A stretch of DNA of 64,000 nt from Pelagibacteraceae bacterium AG-426-I15 (GCA_003213135.1 QCNT01000001.1:124001-188000), one strand, 5' to 3'; counted from the stretch's first letter, positions 52,800 through 61,683 are shown. The notes: a model not told the origin generated them from the letters alone. Made by a program: numbers and translations.

Positions 52800-54031
52800 C
52801 TTGAATAATTACCCAACTTTTTTTTAATAATATCTTTGTCTTTTATACTGTCTCCACAACTATCAACTACAATTATATTTGAGCTATCAAGCTTTGGAGC
52901 AATTTTTATTGCTTCCGCAAATGCATGAGCCGGCTCTAAGCTTGGAGAAATTTCTTCAAGTTCAGTTACTAATTTAAAAGCTTGTAAAGCTTCCTCGTCC
53001 GTAGCGTATGTGTATCTTGCTCTACCAGCATCCTTCAAAAGACAATGTATTGGACTTACAGAAGGATAATCCAGGCCACTACTAATAGATTCGGTTTTGT
53101 TAATTTGACCGTCTGAATTTTGTACACAATAAGCAGCCGCGCCATGAAGAATCCCTATCTTAGAGTTTTTACTTAAAGGTGCAGCATGAAGCTTACTTTT
53201 TGATGGACCTCCAGCCTCAACTCCTATGAGCTCTACTTGATTTTTTTTATAATCAATAAATTCACTCCAAAATCCATATGCGCTAGAACCACCGCCAACA
53301 CAGTTAATTAATTTTAGTTTATTTGGTATTTCTCCAAACTCTTCTTCTATTTGAATTTTAAGTTCTCTAGAAATTTGCTCAGTACTAAAACCACAAATCT
53401 TTACGAATATATTTGGACCGACCAAACTTCCAATGCCCATATGAACCTTATCACAATTTGCAACCCAATATCTAATACATTCACTAACAGCATCTACTAG
53501 AGTTTTACTACCAGAATTTACAGGAATAATTTCAGCGCCATTTTTTTTTATTGCATCACAGTTTGGTTTTTGTCTTTCAATATCCCGAGCCCCCATAAAA
53601 ACTTTACATCCAAGGCCAAATTTTTTTGCGACCATGGAAAACATTTTTCCATTGTATCCAGCGCCTGTGTCAGTGCAGATATATTTCTTTTTTGCTCGCT
53701 TACATAACATTGCATGAGTGATTGCATTGTAGCATTTATGCGCACCACCTTTACAATCAGATACCATCTTTGCATAAATCTGCGCGCCACCCAAATGATC
53801 TGAAAGATTTTGTAATTTGATAAATCTTGTAGGTGTTCCTATATAGTTTTCATATAAATCATCTCTCTCTTTTAAAAAATTTTTATCTTTTCTATACTTT
53901 TCAAACAATTTTGTTAAATCATCTATTGGTTTCTTTAGTGTTTCGGCTACAAAATTACCACCAAATTTTCCAGCATAAAAACCGTTTTTATCGTGTTGAT
54001 CAATTAAAGGTATTCCTTTTTTAATTTTCAT
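52796..54031 (-). CDS. trpB: Tryptophan synthase beta chain, divergent
   Basis: PLP fold II enzyme joining indole and serine. The track start (54121) lies inside pyrF; ATG 54031 (MKIKKGIPLIDQH) fits TrpB and lies 22 bases after pyrF, giving 411 aa. The PLP Lys is in GGAHKCYN. Other active-site motifs differ from the usual: KREDLxHxGAHK is KMVSDCKGGAHK; ETGAGQHG is DTGAGYNG, so the catalytic Glu is Asp; GGGSNA is GGGSSA; NLSGRGDKD is DSCGDSIKDKD. The fold is still clear (GLDYPSVSP, DEEALQAFKL). It may be a fast-evolving TrpB or a TrpB-like enzyme with altered specificity. Confidence 0.88.
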   Translation of the reverse strand: MKIKKGIPLIDQHDKNGFYAGKFGGNFVAETLKKPIDDLTKLFEKYRKDKNFLKERDDLYENYIGTPTRFIKLQNLSDHLGGAQIYAKMVSDCKGGAHKCYNAITHAMLCKRAKKKYICTDTGAGYNGKMFSMVAKKFGLGCKVFMGARDIERQKPNCDAIKKNGAEIIPVNSGSKTLVDAVSECIRYWVANCDKVHMGIGSLVGPNIFVKICGFSTEQISRELKIQIEEEFGEIPNKLKLINCVGGGSSAYGFWSEFIDYKKNQVELIGVEAGGPSKSKLHAAPLSKNSKIGILHGAAAYCVQNSDGQINKTESISSGLDYPSVSPIHCLLKDAGRARYTYATDEEALQAFKLVTELEEISPSLEPAHAFAEAIKIAPKLDSSNIIVVDSCGDSIKDKDIIKKKLGNYSR

Positions 54032-54053
54032 TCTTAAAATATGATTATTTTTG

Positions 54054-54728
54054 CTATTTAGCAGACTGTATAATCTTTTTGATGTTTTGAACAGGGTCGC
54101 CCTCGATAATTGGCCTTCCAATTACCGCAAAACATTTATCATCTTTGATTTTTGAGAACTCGGCATAACTCATAACCCTTTTTTGATCTTGTCTATTCTC
54201 GTCACCTCTTATTCCAGGACAAAATATCTTCAGATTTTTTGATAGAGATCTAACGAGAGAAATATCTTTTCCAGACGCAATAACTCCAGATATACCTGCA
54301 TCAACTGCTAATTTAATTAAAAGTTGCATCTGTTCATCTACTGAATTTTTTATACCAATTTCTTTAAGATTAGTCTCTGAAGTTAATACAGTTACTCCAA
54401 GTAAATCAATAGATCCGGAAGCAGCTTCTTGAGCAGCTTTTAACATTTCAACATTACCGCTTATATGAATAGTTAGATATTTTGTTGCTTTTAAATTGGC
54501 AATTGCAGTTATTGTTTTTTTTACTTGATTAGGTATATCATGAAGTTTTAAATCTAAAAAAATTTCTACTCCCATTTCTTTAAATTTTTTAAGACCTTCA
54601 ACTCCACAAACAGCATATAATTCTGTTCCAATCTTTACGCCTGCAATCTGGTTCTTGATTTTTTTGGTAACATCAATTGCTTTTTCTAAAGAATTATAAT
54701 CAAGCGCAACAAAAATATTTTTTTTCAA
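54054..54728 (-). CDS. pyrF: PyrF, orotidine-5'-phosphate decarboxylase
   Basis: A 224-aa TIM-barrel enzyme making UMP. The catalytic DxKxxD is seen in IFLDLKLHDIPNQVKKTI, the phosphate loop in IFCPGIRGDENRQDQKR and VIGRPI. It starts at TTG, overlapping the ihfB stop by 4 bases (TTGA). Usually trpF lies between pyrF and trpB in this alphaproteobacterial run; here the two are only 22 bases apart. Confidence 0.95.
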   Translation of the reverse strand: MKKNIFVALDYNSLEKAIDVTKKIKNQIAGVKIGTELYAVCGVEGLKKFKEMGVEIFLDLKLHDIPNQVKKTITAIANLKATKYLTIHISGNVEMLKAAQEAASGSIDLLGVTVLTSETNLKEIGIKNSVDEQMQLLIKLAVDAGISGVIASGKDISLVRSLSKNLKIFCPGIRGDENRQDQKRVMSYAEFSKIKDDKCFAVIGRPIIEGDPVQNIKKIIQSAK

Positions 54729-55024
54729 TTTATATTATTCCCATCATTAATTTTAATTCTTAATTCTTTCGACATTTTAAATGCTATTGATATTTTATTT
54801 TTTGTTTGAATTATTTCACCTGTACGCGGATTCCTGGCGTTCATTCTTTCCTTAATTTTTTTTTGAGAAAAACGTCCAAAATGTCTTATCTCAGTAGCTT
54901 TATGCAACTTAATTTTCTGTATTATTGTCTCAACTATTATATTAAGAATTTTTTCTATTTCAGCTTTTTTGATTTTCGGGCGAATTGTATCTGATAATTT
55001 TGAAACTATTTCAGATTTCACCAT
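54725..55024 (-). CDS. ihfB: Integration host factor beta (HU/IHF family)
   Basis: A 99-aa DNA-bending protein. The beta-arm reads IRHFGRFSQKKIKERMNARNPRTGEIIQ, with the intercalating Pro in RNPRTGE. Position after rpsA is the usual ihfB position, which favours IHF beta over HU. It overlaps pyrF by 4 bases and follows rpsA by 6. IHF should be a heterodimer; ihfA is not in the window, so a homodimer is possible. Confidence 0.92.
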   Translation of the reverse strand: MVKSEIVSKLSDTIRPKIKKAEIEKILNIIVETIIQKIKLHKATEIRHFGRFSQKKIKERMNARNPRTGEIIQTKNKISIAFKMSKELRIKINDGNNIN

Positions 55025-55030
55025 ATTTAA

Positions 55031-56755
55031 TCACTTCTTCTTCTTTTTTGAGCTAAATACTTTTCCTAAAATATCGCCTAATACCGCCCCACTCTTAGAA
55101 CCATCTTTACCGAATTTTTTGATATCTCTTTTCTCATTTTGTATCTCTAATTCTTTGATAGATAAATTTACCTTTCTTTTGTCAAACTCCAAATCAACTA
55201 TCATACAGTCTACTTTGTTACCTGGATTAAATACTTCGGGCCTACAGTTCTCTGGTTCTTTAGCTAAATTGCTCTTTTTTATAAGAATTTGTAATTTATC
55301 ATCATTTCCTGGCGATACTTTAATACCATTTTTAATTACAGACTGAACTTTAGCTGTAATAACTTCTCCATTTTTTCTATTTTTAAAGTAGTCGAAAGGA
55401 TCGTTTTCCAGCTGTCTAACACTTAATCTTATTTTTTCTTTTTCTCTATCTATTTCAATAATTTTTGTTTTGACAGTATCGTTTTTTTTGTATTTTTTTA
55501 AATCTTCCTCTCTCTCTTCCCATGAAATATCTTTGTAGTGTAACAAACCGTTTAAACCTGAATTTCCTATACTTAGAAAAACTCCAAAATCAGTAATATT
55601 TTTAACTTTGGCATTTACAACGGATCCTACTGGACTTTCCTTAACTAGTTTGTCCCATGGATTACCTAACACAGCTTTGTAGCTGAGAGAAATTCGTCTT
55701 TTCTCAGGATCTATTTCCATTATTTTAACTTTAATTTCTTGAGACGGAGATAAAACTTTACTTGGACTTATATTTTTTTTAGTCCAATCAAGTTCTGATG
55801 AATGAACAAGTCCCTCTAAGCCTTCGCTTATCCTAATAAATGAACCATATTCTAAATTACGGGTAACCGTACCAGTTACTATATCGCCCACCTTATATTT
55901 TTTATCTAAATTTTCATAAGGATCAGGATGCATTTGTTTAACACCGCAGCTTATTCTACTTGTCTCTTTGTCTATTTTAATAATTTTTACTTTAATTGTT
56001 TCACCCACCGATAAGAGATCTGAAGGTTTTTTTACTCTAGAATAACTTAGATCACTACAATGCAAAAGTGCATCAGCACCCGAAAGATCTATAAAAGCTC
56101 CCCAATCTAAAATTGATTTTACTTTCCCATCGACGATGTCACCTTCTTTAATTTTAGATAAAATATTTTTTAAATCTTGATTCCTTGTTTTTTCAAGTAT
56201 AGCTCTTCTTGAAACAACTATATTTCCTCTTACTTTATCCATTTTAACACACATGAATTTAAGAGGCGTATTAATCAAATCGTCAATTTCGGAATTTCTT
56301 AGCGGTTTAGTATCTATTTGTGAACCTGGAAGAAAGCATAAGCAAGAGTCAATATTGACAACCATTCCACCTTTGACTCTATTAGTTATTATTCCCTCAA
56401 CTTCTTCTTGATCATTAAAAGCCTTCTCCATTTTTTTCCAAGAATTCATTCTTCTTGCTTTTTCTCTGCTCACAACAAGCTCAAGATTAAATCCTTCGAT
56501 TCTTTCAACGTAAACTTCAATTTTGGACCCGACTTTTAAACTATCCAGCTCTTTGGCTATCTTAAATTCTTCCACTGGAATTATTCCTTCCGATTTTGCT
56601 TTAAGATCTACAAAAACGTATTTTTTTCCAATTTCGCTTACAGTAGCTTTGGCTATCCCACCTTCTTTTAAATCTCTTTTTTTGAAATCTTCCTTTAGCA
56701 GATTCTCAAATTCTTTTGATCCTTTGTTATTTTCTAAATTTGTTTCTAAAGCCAT
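55031..56755 (-). CDS. rpsA: 30S ribosomal protein S1
   Basis: A 574-aa protein with about six S1/OB repeats; the middle ones are clearest (SILDWGAFIDLSGADALLH, RNLEYGSFIRISEGLEGLVH, KNITDFGVFLSIGNSGLNGLLH). S1 binds mRNA leaders on the 30S subunit. It lies between cmk and ihfB, a standard order. The gene overlaps cmk by 29 bases. Many short-leader genes here suggest S1 dependence may differ, but nothing in S1 shows that. Confidence 0.96.
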   Translation of the reverse strand: MALETNLENNKGSKEFENLLKEDFKKRDLKEGGIAKATVSEIGKKYVFVDLKAKSEGIIPVEEFKIAKELDSLKVGSKIEVYVERIEGFNLELVVSREKARRMNSWKKMEKAFNDQEEVEGIITNRVKGGMVVNIDSCLCFLPGSQIDTKPLRNSEIDDLINTPLKFMCVKMDKVRGNIVVSRRAILEKTRNQDLKNILSKIKEGDIVDGKVKSILDWGAFIDLSGADALLHCSDLSYSRVKKPSDLLSVGETIKVKIIKIDKETSRISCGVKQMHPDPYENLDKKYKVGDIVTGTVTRNLEYGSFIRISEGLEGLVHSSELDWTKKNISPSKVLSPSQEIKVKIMEIDPEKRRISLSYKAVLGNPWDKLVKESPVGSVVNAKVKNITDFGVFLSIGNSGLNGLLHYKDISWEEREEDLKKYKKNDTVKTKIIEIDREKEKIRLSVRQLENDPFDYFKNRKNGEVITAKVQSVIKNGIKVSPGNDDKLQILIKKSNLAKEPENCRPEVFNPGNKVDCMIVDLEFDKRKVNLSIKELEIQNEKRDIKKFGKDGSKSGAVLGDILGKVFSSKKKKK

Positions 56756-57404
56756 ATTTTTGTTTTAATCTTATATTTACCATTTTTGACATTTTTTTTA
56801 CCATTTCAGATTTATTTAAAATATCGGATCGTATTACTACATGATCTTTTGCAAGAATCAATGGACTATGTTTCCTTGTAGTATCTGAATAATCACGTCT
56901 TTTAAGATCATTTTTAACTTCTTTGAAAGTAATTTTTCTATTTTTCTTTTTCAATTCACGAAATCTTCGTAAAGCTGCGGTATTTAAGTTTGCCTTTAAA
57001 TAAAATTTTACAAGAGCATTTGGAAAAATAAGATGGCTATCTCTACCTTCAATTACACAATATTTCTTATTTTGCTTTACCCAAGTTTTTTGAGTTTTTT
57101 TAATAATTTTACGTACAGCTAAAGTTTTGGCAATAATAGCTGAATATTTTGAAATATCAGGTTTGTGAAGATTAATTTTTTTAATTTTTTTATAATCAAA
57201 TCTTTTGAAGCACTTTCTTAAATAAGATACTTTATTTTTTGGTTTTTTATCGATTATTTTTTTTGCTCCCCATCTATAAAGTAGACCACTACTTAAATGA
57301 GGAATTTGAAATTTTCTGGATAATAACTTTGCAGCAGTCGATTTACCCGAACTACTTTTGCCATCAACGGTTAATATAAAATTATTAATTTCTCTTCTTT
57401 TCAA
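56727..57404 (-). CDS. cmk: Cytidylate kinase
   Basis: A P-loop kinase phosphorylating CMP and dCMP. Walker A is DGKSSSGKST, drifted from the usual GPAGSGKGT. Other motifs are LSSGLLYRWGAKK, the CMP-binding EGRDSHLIFP and RDYSDTTRKHSPL. The track start is a TTG at 57416. I prefer the TTG at 57404 because a full GGAGG lies 5 bases upstream, giving 225 aa. It overlaps aroA by 20 bases and rpsA by 29. Confidence 0.92.
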   Translation of the reverse strand: MKRREINNFILTVDGKSSSGKSTAAKLLSRKFQIPHLSSGLLYRWGAKKIIDKKPKNKVSYLRKCFKRFDYKKIKKINLHKPDISKYSAIIAKTLAVRKIIKKTQKTWVKQNKKYCVIEGRDSHLIFPNALVKFYLKANLNTAALRRFRELKKKNRKITFKEVKNDLKRRDYSDTTRKHSPLILAKDHVVIRSDILNKSEMVKKMSKMVNIRLKQKYGFRNKFRK

Positions 57405-58737
57405 ATTTTCCTCCAAGTTTTCGGATTATTTGTAAAAAATTTGGACAACTAGAATTTACTTGTTCAAAATTTTTTAGACTAGCTTTCACACCCGTTAGTA
57501 AACTCAAAATTGCAGCAGACATCAAGATTCTATGATCAAGAACACCTGATACGCTAATTTTTTTATTATTTAAATTAAATTTTGATTTTCCATAAATTTT
57601 CATTTCATTTTTAGATGCAGTTGTTTTGATTCCAATTTGTTTACAAATTTTTTGCATTTCCTTAATCCTATTGCTTTCTTTATTAACCAGGTCACCTATG
57701 CCTTTGAAAACTGAAGTCCCTGGCAAAAAACAAGCTAAAATTGTCATGATAGGTATTTCGTCCTGACAACTTGTAAAAAATTTTTCACTCACTTTCAAAG
57801 GTTTCATTTTACTACTTCTAACATGCACATCTGCAACAACTTCATTTCCTTGTTTTTTTTTATTTTTGAAACTTACTTTGCCACTATGTTTGCGGATTAT
57901 ATTAAAGAAACCAACACGCGTAGGATTAATTTGAACATCTTGTAGAATAATTTTAGAGTGTTTATTTAATAGACATAATGTTGCGTAAAAGCTCGCAGAT
58001 GACGGATCGCCTGGAACAGAAATATTTACTGGTTTTATACTCTCTTTTCCGATGATCTCGATCAGATTTGTTTTTCCTTTTTTAATTTTAATTGCATTTT
58101 TATTATGACTTAACATTCTTTCTGTATGATCTCGGCTTTTCGTTTTTTCAACTATTAAAGTTTTGCCAAATGAGTTTATCGAGGCAAGCATAACAGCAGA
58201 TTTAATCTGGCTTGAAATACCTGCTTCAAAATTAAATCCAACCGGCATTTCAGATGAAACTAATGTTAAAGGTAAATTAAACTTATTTTTCGGAAAGAAT
58301 TGAACACCAAAGCGCTCCATCGTTTTCATTATTTTATACATGTTTCTCTTACTCAAACTTTTGTCACCAGTCAATTTTACTTGAATATTTGGATTTGTTC
58401 CTAAAACACCAAAACCACAGATCCTTAAGGCGGTACCAGAATTTCCAAAATTTAGTACAGTATTTTTTTTACAATAAAGACTTCCTAATCCTTTACCATA
58501 AACTTCGTATTCTCCACTTTTTATTTTTTTTATTTTACAGTTTAATTTTTTTAAACAAGAAATTAGGCTAAATATATCATCAGACTCTAGTACATTTTTT
58601 AATTTTGAAACGCCTTCAGAAATTGAACCAATAATAAAACCTCTTTGAGAAATAGATTTATCGCTATCTACCTTTATCTTGTTTTTAAAACTCCCAATTC
58701 TATGATTGATTATTACAGAATAACTAGCCTCTGGCAT
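57385..58737 (-). CDS. aroA: AroA, 3-phosphoshikimate 1-carboxyvinyltransferase
   Basis: A 450-aa EPSP synthase of the shikimate pathway. Seen: DKSISQRGFIIGSISEG, FGNSGTALRICGFG, LTGDKSLSKRNMYKIM, SSQIKSAVMLAS, VPGDPSSASFY, DEIPIMTILACF, NKESNRIKEM and DHRILMSAAIL. Two Gly/Ala-type positions of the glyphosate-binding loop read NSGTAL, resembling class II enzymes. It heads the aroA-cmk-rpsA-ihfB block and follows lptB by 5 bases. The block junction with lptB differs from the usual rpoN neighbour of lptB. Confidence 0.95.
   Translation of the reverse strand: MPEASYSVIINHRIGSFKNKIKVDSDKSISQRGFIIGSISEGVSKLKNVLESDDIFSLISCLKKLNCKIKKIKSGEYEVYGKGLGSLYCKKNTVLNFGNSGTALRICGFGVLGTNPNIQVKLTGDKSLSKRNMYKIMKTMERFGVQFFPKNKFNLPLTLVSSEMPVGFNFEAGISSQIKSAVMLASINSFGKTLIVEKTKSRDHTERMLSHNKNAIKIKKGKTNLIEIIGKESIKPVNISVPGDPSSASFYATLCLLNKHSKIILQDVQINPTRVGFFNIIRKHSGKVSFKNKKKQGNEVVADVHVRSSKMKPLKVSEKFFTSCQDEIPIMTILACFLPGTSVFKGIGDLVNKESNRIKEMQKICKQIGIKTTASKNEMKIYGKSKFNLNNKKISVSGVLDHRILMSAAILSLLTGVKASLKNFEQVNSSCPNFLQIIRKLGGKFEKKRN
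57405..57415 (-). promoter_or_regulatory. strong Shine-Dalgarno deciding the cmk TTG start
   Basis: On the minus strand the sequence is TTGGAGGAAAATTTGAAAAG. A consensus GGAGG is followed by 5 bases and then TTG. It lies inside the 3' end of aroA and is one of the few consensus ribosome sites in the window. Confidence 0.6.
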
Positions 58738-58742
58738 ACTTC

Positions 58743-59495
58743 CTACTCGTAAGAACCAAAGTACAATTCTCTTGCTTTAGCTGATTGTAAAATTTCTTTT
58801 GGTTTACCTTCTGCTATTATAGTTTGTTCACCTATAACTATACATTTATCGACAACTTGAAGTAGATTTTGAATGTTGTGGTCTGTTACTATGACTCCCG
58901 TACCGTAAGATTGAAGTTTTAGAATATATTTCTGAATATCTTGAACAACGATTGGATCAAGAGCAGCCATTGGTTCATCAAGTAAAATAATTTTAGGATT
59001 ATTTATTAGAGTTCTCGCTATTTGCAATCTACGAACCTCACCACCAGATAGTAAGTTTGCATTGATATTTCTTAAATGCTGCAAATTAAATTCCGTTAAT
59101 AATTGCTCCACCATTGATCTTTGTCTCTCTGGCTTTTTTATTGTGAGCTGAACTACTGCAAGTAGATTATCGTAGGTCGACATAGAAAAAACAGATCTAT
59201 ATTGACTTAAATAGCCAATTCCTAATTTGGCTCTTTCATGAATAGGTAAAGAGGTAATATCTTTTTGATTTAAGTAAATTTTTCCTGAGTCCACTTTATA
59301 TCTTCCAAGTACACATCCATATAAACTTGTTTTTCCACATCCATTGGGCCCTAGTAAACCCAATATTTCTCCAGCATACAAATCTAAGTTAATTTTTTTT
59401 AGGATTGGCCTTCCCTCAAAACTTTTACTAACCCCTTTGACCTGTAGGACTGGTTTATTTTTTTTAAATTTGATTATCCTAAATCTTTTTTTCAT
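58743..59495 (-). CDS. lptB: LptB, LPS transport ATPase
   Basis: A 250-aa ABC ATPase powering extraction of LPS from the inner membrane with LptF/LptG. Walker A GPNGCGKTS, Q-loop GYLSQYRSVFS, signature NLLSGGEVRRLQIARTL, Walker B IILLDEPMAALDP, switch VTDHN. The VTDHNIQNLLQVVDK segment is an LptB hallmark. It overlaps lptC by 4 bases. lptA, normally between lptC and lptB, is absent here. Confidence 0.95.
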   Translation of the reverse strand: MKKRFRIIKFKKNKPVLQVKGVSKSFEGRPILKKINLDLYAGEILGLLGPNGCGKTSLYGCVLGRYKVDSGKIYLNQKDITSLPIHERAKLGIGYLSQYRSVFSMSTYDNLLAVVQLTIKKPERQRSMVEQLLTEFNLQHLRNINANLLSGGEVRRLQIARTLINNPKIILLDEPMAALDPIVVQDIQKYILKLQSYGTGVIVTDHNIQNLLQVVDKCIVIGEQTIIAEGKPKEILQSAKARELYFGSYE

Positions 59496-60094
59496 TTAAA
59501 TTTTGTTTTTATATTGACTTTATCCTCGTTATACATTGAAACTTTTAATTTTTTATCAATAAAATCGAAATTTACTACATCTGCCACAAGATTTCCACTT
59601 GGACTATCGGTTTTTACGTTGCCCTCGACAGTTAAACTATTTTTTGAATTATTAAATTCAGCTTTATTCGAATAGAGAGAGCTTTCTTTATAAAACATAT
59701 TTACATTTTCAGAAAAGCCCATATCAAGGGTAATATTATTATAAACACCTTTATCGCTTCTAATTTCTAATACGGTCTGATCTTTGAAGTAAAAATAACA
59801 AATAATGTTCTTCATATAAATTATTTCAGGTTTCTCTATTTCAAAACTAGAATTTTCTGAAAAAATTACAAATCTATTACCGTTATTGTCAATTCCTTTA
59901 TATTCTAAGCCTTCAAAAGTATTAATTCCATCTTTTTCTTGAGAAACATCCTCGGCTATTGAAATATCATTTGTTATTTTTTGGCTTTTATTTTTATTTG
60001 GTTGATTAAAGTATATTAAAAATATCAAAAGAGACCCTATTATAAAGAGCATTATTTGAAGTGCAGTTTTCTTTTTGATTTTATTCAATTCCAT
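59492..60094 (-). CDS. lptC: LptC-like LPS export protein
   Basis: A 200-aa bitopic protein from ATG 60094 (MELNKIKKK); the track start at 60157 lies inside kdsD. One TM helix (ALQIMLFIIGSLLIFLIYF) precedes a periplasmic OstA-fold domain (EGLEYKGIDNNGNRFVIFSE, YNNITLDMGFSENVNMFY, LTVEGNVKTDSPSGNLVAD). It passes LPS from LptBFG to LptA. Context kdsD-lptC-lptB supports the call; sequence alone is weak, as usual for LptC. It overlaps kdsD by 14 bases and lptB by 4. Confidence 0.85.
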   Translation of the reverse strand: MELNKIKKKTALQIMLFIIGSLLIFLIYFNQPNKNKSQKITNDISIAEDVSQEKDGINTFEGLEYKGIDNNGNRFVIFSENSSFEIEKPEIIYMKNIICYFYFKDQTVLEIRSDKGVYNNITLDMGFSENVNMFYKESSLYSNKAEFNNSKNSLTVEGNVKTDSPSGNLVADVVNFDFIDKKLKVSMYNEDKVNIKTKFK

Positions 60095-61040
60095 AAGATA
60101 GCAAGTGATGTATGTGACATATACCTTCTGCTTTGCCAGATTTCGAAGCAACAACAAGTGAGGTTATTTTTTTTTGATTCATTATCGAAAGAGCTTTGTG
60201 AGCAGTTATATTTGAATCAACTTTAAATGGATTTTTAGTTGCAATTTTTTCAATTTTATCTTTTTTTGAATAACGTCCCAAAGCTCGTCTAGCATCCCCA
60301 TCTGTACAAATTGAAAATACTTTGTTTTTTTTAGTTACAAGAACAAGGCCTAATTTTTTACCAGTTATTATTTTAACCGCCTGTTCTATTGTTTTTTTCC
60401 TATCTATAATAGGTATTTTTTTTCCAGTAACCATTACGTCTTTTACTAGAAGCAAGGTTTTGCCCAAACTCCCACCTTTATGATACCTTTTAAAAATTTC
60501 TTTTGAGAAATTCTTTTTTTGTTGAATTGCTGCACACAAACTATCTCCAAGAACCAAAGTGATTGTTGTACTTGTAGTTGGAACTATAGATGTTATGTCT
60601 GCTTCTTTTACCTTTGGAAGCAATAACTTAATATCACTAGCTTTAAGTAAAACGCTATCTTTTGAACTTGCTATACCAATTACTTTTACTCCAAATCTGT
60701 TTGCAAAATTTAGCATCTCTGCTAGCTCTTCAGAGTTCCCAGAATATGAAAAAATTAAAAGAATATCTTTTTTTTGTATCTGGCCCATATCCCCATGTCT
60801 TGCAGTTCCTGGATCACAAAAGAAACTTGAAACTCCAATACTTGAGAGTGTTGCCGAAACTTTTCTTGCAATCAAGCCAGATTTGCCTACACCAGCACAA
60901 ATTACTTTGCCCTTACAATTTGATAGTAGATCAACTGCTTTAACAAAGGATTTATTAAAAACTTTATTAATCTTTTTTAATTCCGCAATCTGAATTCCTG
61001 CAGACTTTTTTGCTACTTTTATATAATTTGTTTTAGCCAT
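60081..61040 (-). CDS. kdsD: KdsD/KpsF, arabinose-5-phosphate isomerase
   Basis: A 319-aa enzyme making arabinose 5-phosphate for Kdo, the inner-core LPS sugar. The N-terminal SIS domain shows KVICAGVGKSGLIARKVSATLSSIG, then FCDPGTARHGDMG and FSYSGNSEELAEML. Two CBS domains follow from about residue 200 (VKDVMVTGKKIPII, KNPFKVDSNITAHKAL). It overlaps rnd by one base (TAATG) and lptC by 14, linking Kdo supply with LPS transport. Confidence 0.95.
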   Translation of the reverse strand: MAKTNYIKVAKKSAGIQIAELKKINKVFNKSFVKAVDLLSNCKGKVICAGVGKSGLIARKVSATLSSIGVSSFFCDPGTARHGDMGQIQKKDILLIFSYSGNSEELAEMLNFANRFGVKVIGIASSKDSVLLKASDIKLLLPKVKEADITSIVPTTSTTITLVLGDSLCAAIQQKKNFSKEIFKRYHKGGSLGKTLLLVKDVMVTGKKIPIIDRKKTIEQAVKIITGKKLGLVLVTKKNKVFSICTDGDARRALGRYSKKDKIEKIATKNPFKVDSNITAHKALSIMNQKKITSLVVASKSGKAEGICHIHHLLSYGIE

Positions 61041-61666
61041 TAATGCTCAAATATATCAAATTTAAAACCAGCCTGATCTAACTTTATTCTCGTATCTAAA
61101 AATGTGATGCAATTTTTATAAAGATCCATTCGATTCTCTCTTTTTAGCATTTTTTCTAATTCATTTTTAATTTTGTGTAAAAAGATCACATCATTTGCTG
61201 CATATTCTAATTGCTTATCGCTAAGCTCATTTATATCTTTGTTCCAATCACTGCTACTAACTCTTTTGTCTAAGTTTTTATTACAAAATTCATATACCAA
61301 ATTTTTAAGACCATGTTGGTCGGTATAAGTCCTTACAACCTTACTAGCTATTTTAGTGTCAAAAATATTTTTAATTTTACACCTTAAAAAATACTCTAAA
61401 GCATTTTTATCAAATCTAAGAAAATGGCCGATTTTTAAAATTTTCTCATTTTCTAGAACAGAAACAAGATTTGGAGCTTTATAGTTTTTTCGGTCTGGTT
61501 GAACAATATAAACAATACCATTTTGATCGCAAATTTGAATTAGGCTTAATTTATCCCTTTCAGGAATCTGCAAACCTGTAGCCTCAGTATCAATGGCAAT
61601 AGAATCTTTAAACGACCTAAGTACTTCCTCTGTTATGTCTCCTTGAAATTTATGTATTTTTGCCAT
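61040..61666 (-). CDS. rnd: Ribonuclease D-like 3'-5' exonuclease
   Basis: A DnaQ-fold exonuclease. Catalytic acids: IAIDTEATGLQI, IGHFLRFDKNAL and YAANDVIFLHKI; TYTDQHGLKNLVYEF lies between. The track start 61708 is too early; ATG 61666 (MAKIHKFQGDI) gives 208 aa. This is the short alphaproteobacterial form without HRDC domains, probably in tRNA 3' processing. Its start is 17 bases from the divergent NDUFA9-like gene. It precedes kdsD, as in other Alphaproteobacteria. Confidence 0.93.
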   Translation of the reverse strand: MAKIHKFQGDITEEVLRSFKDSIAIDTEATGLQIPERDKLSLIQICDQNGIVYIVQPDRKNYKAPNLVSVLENEKILKIGHFLRFDKNALEYFLRCKIKNIFDTKIASKVVRTYTDQHGLKNLVYEFCNKNLDKRVSSSDWNKDINELSDKQLEYAANDVIFLHKIKNELEKMLKRENRMDLYKNCITFLDTRIKLDQAGFKFDIFEH

Positions 61667-61683
61667 ACCTATTCCTAAATACC

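Noticed and set aside
53548-53790. 80-aa minus-strand ORF inside trpB in another frame
   Set aside because: Could have signalled a frameshift, but the trpB frame is continuous from 54031 to 52796.
54032-54121. N-terminal extension of the track trpB ORF
   Set aside because: It overlaps pyrF; TrpB homology begins at ATG 54031.
54969-55346. 125-aa plus-strand ORF
   Set aside because: Antisense to ihfB and rpsA; no family match.
60559-60993. 144-aa plus-strand ORF
   Set aside because: Shadow inside kdsD; no recognisable domain.
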